Assembly (NCBI GenBank): GCA_041670885.1
Contig: JBAXYJ010000113.1
Span: 1-9,028 of the forward strand
Source of the DNA: JAJBWD01 sp041670885
GTDB lineage: Bacteria > Bacillota > Clostridia > Clostridiales > Clostridiaceae
Direction: 5' to 3'
Length of the DNA: 9,028 nt
This document shows positions 4,631-9,028 of this stretch, in pieces (the stretch's first letter is position 1; every line of letters starts with the position of its first letter). Both the position numbers and the translations under genes were made by a program. Below the pieces are notes generated by a model. The model did no database searches, was not told the origin of the DNA, and saw only the letters and a list, made by a program, of their open reading frames with translations.

Positions 4631-5341
4631 TTAAAATGGTTTTTTCCCATCAAGCCAGCCTTTTTGCTTCCAGTATTCCTTATCACGATTACCATCTTCG
4701 TAGTTTTTCATCATTCCCCTCATCATACAAAAAACAATCCTGGTAAATATGGGGGCACTAAGCTTATCTCTGGTTTTTACCGATTTATAAAATTTATCTG
4801 CCTTTTTCTGAAGTATTTTACTGAATTTATTTTGTTTTTCTTTCTTCATATCTTCCCAATTTAATGCATACATAGAAAAACCACAGCTGTATATTCTTTT
4901 TACTCCCCAGTATTTAAGACTTCGTTTAATTGTTTTTATGGAATGACCTGTCCCTGCACCTGCAGTAGTTGATATTATAACAGCAATTTTTGAAAACATT
5001 TCTTCCATTGGCCTATGGGGAATAAATATATGTGCGAGATGATCCAGAAGGGCTTTCATTTCTCCACTGACACTTAGGACATAAGAAGGAGATGTAAATA
5101 TAAGTCCATCTGCTTCTCTTATGGCATCTTCAATTGGCTTAATATATTTTGCATGAGGACATTTATCTTCACCTTTTAAAAAACAGTTATAACAGCCACA
5201 GCAAAATTCAGGCATATCCTTTGGCAGAAAGAATTCTTTAAACTCCGCATGTCCATTTTTAGTTATTTCATCTTTAAATATTTCTGCTGCCTTGTAGGTA
5301 TTCCCTTTTCGCGGGCTGCCGTGAATTATACATATTTTCAT
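4631..5341 (-). CDS. Iron-sulfur flavoprotein-like NAD(P)H/FMN oxidoreductase
   Basis: This 236-residue protein has a flavodoxin-like fold. The N-terminal MKICIIHGSPRKGNT is the FMN-phosphate-binding loop of the NADPH-dependent FMN reductase family. FTSPSYVLSVSGEMKALLDH (82-101) is the second conserved block, and STTAGAGTG (124-132) the third. Cys47-x2-Cys50-x2-Cys53-x7-Cys61 follows the compact spacing of archaeal and clostridial Isf proteins, which bind a 4Fe-4S cluster beside FMN. An extra Cys48 is present. The cluster is inferred, because many related oxidoreductases keep only some of these cysteines. The C-terminal extension (about 195-236) is basic and aromatic. The gene starts 2 nt after the deformylase stop, and its only Shine-Dalgarno candidate (AGGGAG, 11-12 nt upstream) lies inside that gene, so translation is probably coupled. 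Confidence 0.8.
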   Translation of the reverse strand: MKICIIHGSPRKGNTYKAAEIFKDEITKNGHAEFKEFFLPKDMPEFCCGCYNCFLKGEDKCPHAKYIKPIEDAIREADGLIFTSPSYVLSVSGEMKALLDHLAHIFIPHRPMEEMFSKIAVIISTTAGAGTGHSIKTIKRSLKYWGVKRIYSCGFSMYALNWEDMKKEKQNKFSKILQKKADKFYKSVKTRDKLSAPIFTRIVFCMMRGMMKNYEDGNRDKEYWKQKGWLDGKKPF

Positions 5342-5343
5342 AT

Positions 5344-5838
5344 CTATAATTTCTCCCTGTTTATTCTAAGAGATTTATCATCTATGGCCCTCTGCATAGC
5401 CAGTATTCCATCTAAATGGTCATATTCGTGCTGAACCAGTTCTGATATGTCTCCAATTGGTTCTAGTATGCAGTCGTTAAATTTCAAATCCTTATACAAA
5501 ACCTTGCAGTTTTTATATCTGCAGAGCTTAACTTCAAGTCCGGGAAAGCTCATGCAGTCATCCCAAAGCTGAAATTTCTCCTCACTGGGGAAGATAAGTT
5601 TTGGATTTATTAAAGTATATTCATTACCGTCAAAATTCATGTATATTATCCTGTAAGGCTCGTCTATTTGAGGTGCTGCTATTGCCCTTCCAAAGCCATG
5701 GACTTTTCTGAAGCTTAACAGTGTATCTCTTAAATCATCTGTTATCTGTTTTGCCCTGGGAATTTCATCCTTTGATATTTCACGGCTTACCTTATATAAA
5801 TTTTCATTTCCAAGTAATAGTATTTCTCTTACCGCCAT
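5344..5838 (-). CDS. def: Divergent peptide deformylase
   Basis: This 164-residue protein has the length of bacterial peptide deformylases, which remove the N-formyl group from nascent proteins. Motif 3 is intact as QHEYDHLDG (136-144), supplying His137, Glu138 and His141. Motif 2 (normally EGCLS) reads DDCMS (93-97), keeping the metal ligand Cys95. Motif 1 (normally GxGxAAPQ) reads GRAIAAPQ (50-57), with its second glycine replaced by alanine. The metal site is complete, but the substrate pocket is altered, so this may be a secondary deformylase rather than the housekeeping enzyme. That gene is usually next to fmt or priA, neither of which is here. The start has AAGGAGG 6 nt ahead. The 123-bp gap upstream shows no clear terminator or promoter. 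Confidence 0.85.
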   Translation of the reverse strand: MAVREILLLGNENLYKVSREISKDEIPRAKQITDDLRDTLLSFRKVHGFGRAIAAPQIDEPYRIIYMNFDGNEYTLINPKLIFPSEEKFQLWDDCMSFPGLEVKLCRYKNCKVLYKDLKFNDCILEPIGDISELVQHEYDHLDGILAMQRAIDDKSLRINREKL

Positions 5839-5961
5839 AAATACCCTCCTTTTAATTATTCTATTGCCTAAGAACCTGCTGTAATTACCCTTAATCCACT
5901 TTTATTTTCTTTAAGATAGAAGAAATGGATAGTTTCGCATTAACTCTAATTTGCATCCAGG

Positions 5962-6573
5962 TTAAATATTTTTAAGAATTAATGATTGAAAATGATACTT
6001 GCCACCTGTTTCAATGGTTTTAAAGTCTATAATACTGAAATGTTTTTTAACCTTCTCCTTAATTTCTTCATCAGTGTAAAAGGAGAAGAATCTGTGGGGA
6101 ATATAAAAATCCTCCTCCCTGATACCTTCAAAATCCTCTCCTCCATAAACTCCTAAGAAGAAAATCCCGTCAGGATTTAGAACTCCTTTTATCTCCTCTA
6201 AAACTGTTGAAAAATCCTTTTTCTCAATGTGAAGCAGAGAATTTAGTGCCCATACTGCATCAAATTTTCTATTTAATAAATGAAGGCTTAAAAAATCCAG
6301 CTCCCGGGCTTCTAAACCCTTCTCTTTGCATAGTCTGACCATTTCCCGGGAAAAATCTGCTGCAATGGTTTTTAGTCCGTTATCACTAAAAAACTTACTG
6401 TCTCTTCCCGGACCTGCTCCCACATCTAAAAGAGTAGTCTTTTCCTCTTCTTTCAGAAGTTCTAAAAAGTTTTTACGAATTTCTGCTTTCCAGGGCTGTA
6501 TTTTGCTTTTTTCTCTAACATCTGCATATTTATTATAAGACTCTTTTAAGCTGTCTATTGTTTCAGCCTTCAT
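5962..6573 (-). CDS. Class I SAM-dependent methyltransferase
   Basis: This 203-residue protein has a Rossmann methyltransferase core. Motif I is LLDVGAGPGRDSKFF (48-62), the acidic residue binding the SAM ribose is probably Asp73 (AADFSREM), and the motif IV-like stretch is FDAVWALNSLLHI (104-116). NPDGIFFLGVYGG (133-145) is the post-core strand. It resembles small-molecule or tRNA-modifying methyltransferases of the Methyltransf_11/25 group; the substrate cannot be predicted. Its ATG overlaps the stop of the acetyltransferase gene (ATGA, 6573-6570), a sign of translational coupling. The Shine-Dalgarno is weak (AAGGA, about 14 nt away), which supports coupling. No obvious terminator follows. 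Confidence 0.85.
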   Translation of the reverse strand: MKAETIDSLKESYNKYADVREKSKIQPWKAEIRKNFLELLKEEEKTTLLDVGAGPGRDSKFFSDNGLKTIAADFSREMVRLCKEKGLEARELDFLSLHLLNRKFDAVWALNSLLHIEKKDFSTVLEEIKGVLNPDGIFFLGVYGGEDFEGIREEDFYIPHRFFSFYTDEEIKEKVKKHFSIIDFKTIETGGKYHFQSLILKNI

Positions 6574-7106
6574 TTTTCATCCCATTCCTTTCTGAACATT
6601 GAGTATACCAGCTGATCAAATCTATCCTCATTAATCCAATAATGCTCCCTAAGTCTTCCCTCCAGCTTAAAGCCTGCCTTTTCCAAGACTTTAATTGATG
6701 GAATATTGTTTGAAGCAGTGGTCGCATATATTTTATTTAAATTTAAGCTCTCATCTTTAAAGGATTCAGCTAAAAATAAATTTATCATAATGCTGCCAAT
6801 ACCCATCCCTCTGTTTTTTTCAGGCAGATAGTAGCCAAACTCGCAGCTTAAGTTTCTGGGATTATAATCAAAAAGCTTTATCCTGCCTAAAGGAAGATTT
6901 ATCTCTGTTTTATTAACCAGAATAAACAGCTTGTCCTTTCCTTCTTTAATTGAATTTAACGTTTTATCTTTGTATTCCTCATAAGCTTTAAGCTGACATA
7001 TAGGCCTGCAGGTAAACTGTATAAAGTTTTTTTCTTCCTTATTCCAGCTGTACATTTCAGAAAGGTGTTTTTCCTCAGGTACTATAATTTTATATATATT
7101 ATCCAT
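6570..7106 (-). CDS. GNAT N-acetyltransferase, RimJ/RimL type
   Basis: This 178-residue GNAT protein has the acetyl-CoA pyrophosphate-binding loop RGMGIG (99-104). It also has the NNIPSIKVLEKAGF block (133-146) and EGRLREHYWINEDRFD (149-164), followed by a C-terminal hydrophobic-aromatic strand. This order is typical of the RimJ/RimL/SpeG-like branch (Acetyltransf_3), which acetylates protein N-termini, amines or drugs. No specific substrate can be assigned. The start has AGGAG 6 nt ahead. The gene overlaps the methyltransferase by four bases and is probably its partner in one transcript. A 100-bp gap separates it from the HAD gene; two short ORFs lie there. Confidence 0.85.
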   Translation of the reverse strand: MDNIYKIIVPEEKHLSEMYSWNKEEKNFIQFTCRPICQLKAYEEYKDKTLNSIKEGKDKLFILVNKTEINLPLGRIKLFDYNPRNLSCEFGYYLPEKNRGMGIGSIMINLFLAESFKDESLNLNKIYATTASNNIPSIKVLEKAGFKLEGRLREHYWINEDRFDQLVYSMFRKEWDEK

Positions 7107-7115
7107 AATATTCTC

Positions 7116-7169
7116 CTATTTATAAGATATAATCAGCGGCTTTTTTGCATCTATGATTATTGAAACCAT
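7116..7169 (-). CDS. Possible small ORF or gene remnant before the acetyltransferase
   Basis: ATG at 7169 reads MVSIIIDAKKPLIISYK and stops in a TAG that forms part of the acetyltransferase Shine-Dalgarno region. The frame stays open upstream (YAEGNIGSRKLG precedes the Met) into the 3' end of the HAD gene. It may therefore be the tail of a decayed gene rather than a true small gene. The Shine-Dalgarno is weak (AGGA 8 nt away). I do not recognise it. Confidence 0.2.
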   Translation of the reverse strand: MVSIIIDAKKPLIISYK

Positions 7170-7171
7170 TC

Positions 7172-7204
7172 CTAATTTCCTGCTCCCAATATTACCCTCA
7201 GCAT
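7172..7204 (-). CDS. Possible 10-codon ORF just after the HAD gene
   Basis: ATG at 7204 reads MLRVILGAGN followed by TAG. It has a strong Shine-Dalgarno, AAAGGAG, 7 nt upstream and inside the last codons of the HAD gene. The peptide looks like the first strand of a Rossmann-type protein cut short. It may be a relic of a lost gene start, a coupling ORF, or chance. Confidence 0.2.
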   Translation of the reverse strand: MLRVILGAGN

Positions 7205-7206
7205 AG

Positions 7207-7860
7207 CTATTCTCCTTTAATAATATTAAAAATATCTTCAGGGCTTCCTGCTAAATATGAAGCACCGGCTCCCTTAAGTTCATCAATTGAGCCATAGCCA
7301 TAAGTTACACCAATTACATCTATTCCATTTTCTTTTGCTCCAATTACGTCATGTCTTCTATCTCCTACCATAATTATGTCATCCTTATTATCCAGTTTAT
7401 ATTCACTTATAACATAGCTTATTACATCACCTTTTTTATTTCTGGTTCCATCAAACTCGCTTCCAATAACAGCATCAAAATAGGAAAATAAATTGAAATG
7501 CTTTAATATCCTATCTGCAAAAGCTCTTGGTTTTGAGGTAGCAATAAATAAGTTAAGTCCATTATCCTTCAGCTTTATAAGAAGCTTCTCTATTCCTTCA
7601 TATACCTGATTTTCAAATATTCCTTTGTCCTTAAAACGTTCCCTGTAATATTTAACTGCAGTTTCAGCCTCTTCCTCGCTAAAGTTAAAATACTCCATAA
7701 ATGCGTCTTTTAGGGGTGGTCCTAAAAAATTATTAAGCTGGTCTAAGCTGTCAACTGAAATTCCAAATTTACTTAGTGCATATTGAACAGATCTTGTTAT
7801 TCCTTCCTTTGAGTCTGTTAATGTTCCGTCTAAATCAAATAAAATATTTTTGTACTTCAA
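7207..7860 (-). CDS. HAD-superfamily phosphatase, phosphoglycolate phosphatase-like
   Basis: This 217-residue HAD subfamily IA hydrolase carries all four motifs. Motif 1 is DLDGT with nucleophile Asp9 and Asp11. Motif 2 is ATSKP (107-111). The motif 3 lysine lies in NKKGD (Lys142 or Lys143). Motif 4 is GDRRHD (166-171). An alpha-helical cap lies at about residues 17-85 and includes the FLGPPL segment common in Gph/PpaX and 5'-nucleotidase-like members. It probably dephosphorylates a small phosphorylated metabolite; the natural substrate is open. The start codon is TTG (7860-7858), chosen because GGAGG lies 7 nt upstream and the nearby ATG meets a stop after two codons. It follows the HD gene by 17 bp. 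Confidence 0.87.
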   Translation of the reverse strand: MKYKNILFDLDGTLTDSKEGITRSVQYALSKFGISVDSLDQLNNFLGPPLKDAFMEYFNFSEEEAETAVKYYRERFKDKGIFENQVYEGIEKLLIKLKDNGLNLFIATSKPRAFADRILKHFNLFSYFDAVIGSEFDGTRNKKGDVISYVISEYKLDNKDDIIMVGDRRHDVIGAKENGIDVIGVTYGYGSIDELKGAGASYLAGSPEDIFNIIKGE

Positions 7861-7877
7861 ATCATTTCCTCCTAAGT

Positions 7878-8552
7878 TTATTCTAGTCCATTTATTTCGT
7901 TCTTTAATTTATTAAAGTATTCTTCCATATAATTCAGCCTTTTTTCTCCTATTTCTTTTCCTTTTTTAGTATAAAGCTGATTGGGAATTTTTTTAAATTT
8001 TACTTCATACTCAATAAATGGAGTGTGCTTAGATACATCCTTAAGCCGGCCGTTTCCAGCGGTATTTTCTTTAATGTAATTGTTTATAGGTTTATCTATT
8101 GAGAGGCTTTGCCCAAATTGCCCGGAAAGCATAAAGGTTCTTGCAATTCCTATAGCTCCGATGGCATCTAGTTTATCTGAATCAAATAATATTTTTTCTT
8201 CAATTGTTTCAGGCTTATTTCCTGTTCTGAATCTGTGAGCTTTAATGCAGCGCTTTATTTTATCAATAAATATATCTTCATAGCCCAGATTTTTTAGAAT
8301 ATCTGCAGCCATCTGACTTCCTAAAACAGCATGGTCTAATTCACCTGTGTTATCATGGCTTTCTTTTACTCTGGCTATGTCATGAAGCAGTGCTGATATT
8401 AGAAGTACTTCCATATCCACATTTTCTTCATATTGGGCAAGGTACTCACATAGCTTGTACACCCTATAAACATGGTCTAAATTATGAGCTGAGCAGGTTA
8501 GCTCTTTTTCTACAATTTTCTGTATATTTTTATATTTTATATCAATATCCAT
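7878..8552 (-). CDS. HD-domain phosphohydrolase, YpgQ/YedJ-like
   Basis: This 224-residue protein has an HD superfamily fold. Metal-binding residues are His27 (HNLDHVYRV), His57-Asp58 (ALLHDIAR), His106 (CIKAHRFRTG) and Asp124 or Asp126 (LFDSDKLDAIGAIGIARTF, 122-140). The DSDKLDAIGAIGIAR block is typical of the YpgQ/YedJ group. B. subtilis YpgQ is reported to hydrolyse (deoxy)nucleoside triphosphates to pyrophosphate, so a nucleotide house-cleaning role is plausible but unproven here. The Shine-Dalgarno AGGGGG directly follows the T of the preceding gene's TAG stop, which couples the two genes. The HAD phosphatase lies 17 bp downstream. Confidence 0.87.
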   Translation of the reverse strand: MDIDIKYKNIQKIVEKELTCSAHNLDHVYRVYKLCEYLAQYEENVDMEVLLISALLHDIARVKESHDNTGELDHAVLGSQMAADILKNLGYEDIFIDKIKRCIKAHRFRTGNKPETIEEKILFDSDKLDAIGAIGIARTFMLSGQFGQSLSIDKPINNYIKENTAGNGRLKDVSKHTPFIEYEVKFKKIPNQLYTKKGKEIGEKRLNYMEEYFNKLKNEINGLE

Positions 8553-8560
8553 TTATCCCC

Positions 8561-8998
8561 CTACTTCACCTTTCCGCCATGAAATATACATTCATACACC
8601 TTTGTACCATCTAATAAAATTTTTTCATTGCCTGAAAACCATTCGAATTCTCCCTTTGTATCACAGAGGTATAAAAAATTTCCGCGTCTAAATTCCTTTG
8701 GGCCTCTAAATGGTTTATCAAATGGAACTTCTCTCAGCGCTTCCTTTAAGAAATCTCCTTCAAAACCTTGATTTAAAACTCTTCCGCAGTAGTTCATGCT
8801 CCATATGGGAATATTTTCTTCCCAAACAGCCTCCTCACCTATAAAAGAGAAACTGCCCAGATAGGTATCAATATATTTTAAGTTTCCTTCAATATACTCC
8901 AGATCATGAGAATTAGGGCGGCAGGGCTTAATTTCAAGTCCCTTTCCAGCATAGGTTGCTTTTTTAGCTCTTAGTAAAAACTCAATTATCTTTTTCAT
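8561..8998 (-). CDS. DUF5680-type protein of unknown function
   Basis: This 145-residue soluble protein opens with FLLRAKKATYAGKG (7-20) and continues with RPNSHDLEY (27-35), KYIDTYLGS (41-49), WSMNYCGRVL (66-75) and YECIFHGG (135-142). From memory, these blocks mark the DUF5680 family, which occurs alone or fused to an N-terminal XRE regulator. Here no HTH is present, so it is the solo form. No catalytic motif is known to me, and a small-molecule or effector-binding role is only a guess. GGGAG lies 8 nt before the ATG. It is the first visible gene of the run and ends 8 bp before the HD gene. Confidence 0.75.
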   Translation of the reverse strand: MKKIIEFLLRAKKATYAGKGLEIKPCRPNSHDLEYIEGNLKYIDTYLGSFSFIGEEAVWEENIPIWSMNYCGRVLNQGFEGDFLKEALREVPFDKPFRGPKEFRRGNFLYLCDTKGEFEWFSGNEKILLDGTKVYECIFHGGKVK

Positions 8999-9014
8999 TT
9001 TTATTCTCCCAAGT

Positions 9015-9020
9015 ATTATA
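9015..9020 (-). promoter_or_regulatory. Possible -10 box for the right-hand gene run
   Basis: The minus strand reads TATAAT about 17 nt ahead of the DUF5680 gene start. The matching -35 would lie beyond the right edge, so it cannot be judged. The implied 5' leader would be very short. Confidence 0.3.
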
Positions 9021-9028
9021 TGTTTTCA

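Noticed and set aside
4628..5434. Two plus-strand open frames (4628-4864 and 5249-5434)
   Set aside because: Both are antisense to the flavoprotein and deformylase genes; their hydrophobic look comes from reading AT-rich coding DNA backwards.
5839..5961. Terminator and promoter pair between the methyltransferase and deformylase genes
   Set aside because: Only weak pairings (TTAAC/GTTAA, TGGAT/ATCCA) without a U-run and a poorly spaced TTACAG/TAGAAT were found.
6326..6538. 70-codon plus-strand open frame
   Set aside because: It is antisense to the well-conserved methyltransferase motif I region.
8390..8614. 74-codon plus-strand open frame
   Set aside because: It is antisense to the HD gene and the end of the DUF5680 gene, with no SD or recognisable domain.

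Overview
The window looks like chromosome of a low-GC Firmicute, most likely Clostridium or a close relative. The DNA is strongly AT-rich, Shine-Dalgarno (SD) sequences are strong (AGGAGG/AAGGAG types), intergenic gaps are short, and the protein families are typical of clostridia. No tRNA, rRNA, CRISPR array or complete mobile element is visible. Every gene but one reads on the minus strand, so transcription runs from high to low coordinates.

From the right edge, 8998 to 5962 is a tight run: a DUF5680-type protein, a YpgQ/YedJ-like HD phosphohydrolase, a HAD phosphatase with a TTG start, a RimJ/RimL-type GNAT acetyltransferase, and a class I SAM methyltransferase that overlaps the acetyltransferase by ATGA. 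A 123-bp gap follows. Next come a divergent peptide deformylase, an iron-sulfur flavoprotein-like oxidoreductase only 2 nt behind it, and a small DUF6054-like protein (5838 to 4280). The first run resembles a set of small-molecule or nucleotide clean-up and modifying enzymes, but no shared pathway can be read from the sequence.

The most notable region is 4042-4275. A near-consensus promoter (TTGACA, 17 bp, TATACT) drives a leader of about 200 nt in front of a two-domain ABC-F ATPase (4041 to 2410) of the ribosome-protection type. The leader holds a six-codon upstream ORF. The SD of that ORF lies in the 5' arm of a long-range helix that ends in a U-run. A second hairpin uses the SD of the ABC-F gene as its 3' arm and the following U7 as its tail. 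This is the expected layout of a ribosome-sensing, antibiotic-inducible attenuator. The ABC-F gene ends in a strong hairpin terminator.

Between the ABC-F gene and the next minus-strand gene lies the only plus-strand gene (2038-2358). It is a solo N-terminal zinc-ribbon plus HTH module of an IS1595-type transposase with no catalytic domain, but it keeps a strong SD and a structured leader. Further left are a small HD-domain protein, a CbrA-like FAD oxidoreductase preceded by a possible 14-codon overlapping small ORF, and the first 51 codons of an unidentified membrane-anchored protein that runs off the left edge.
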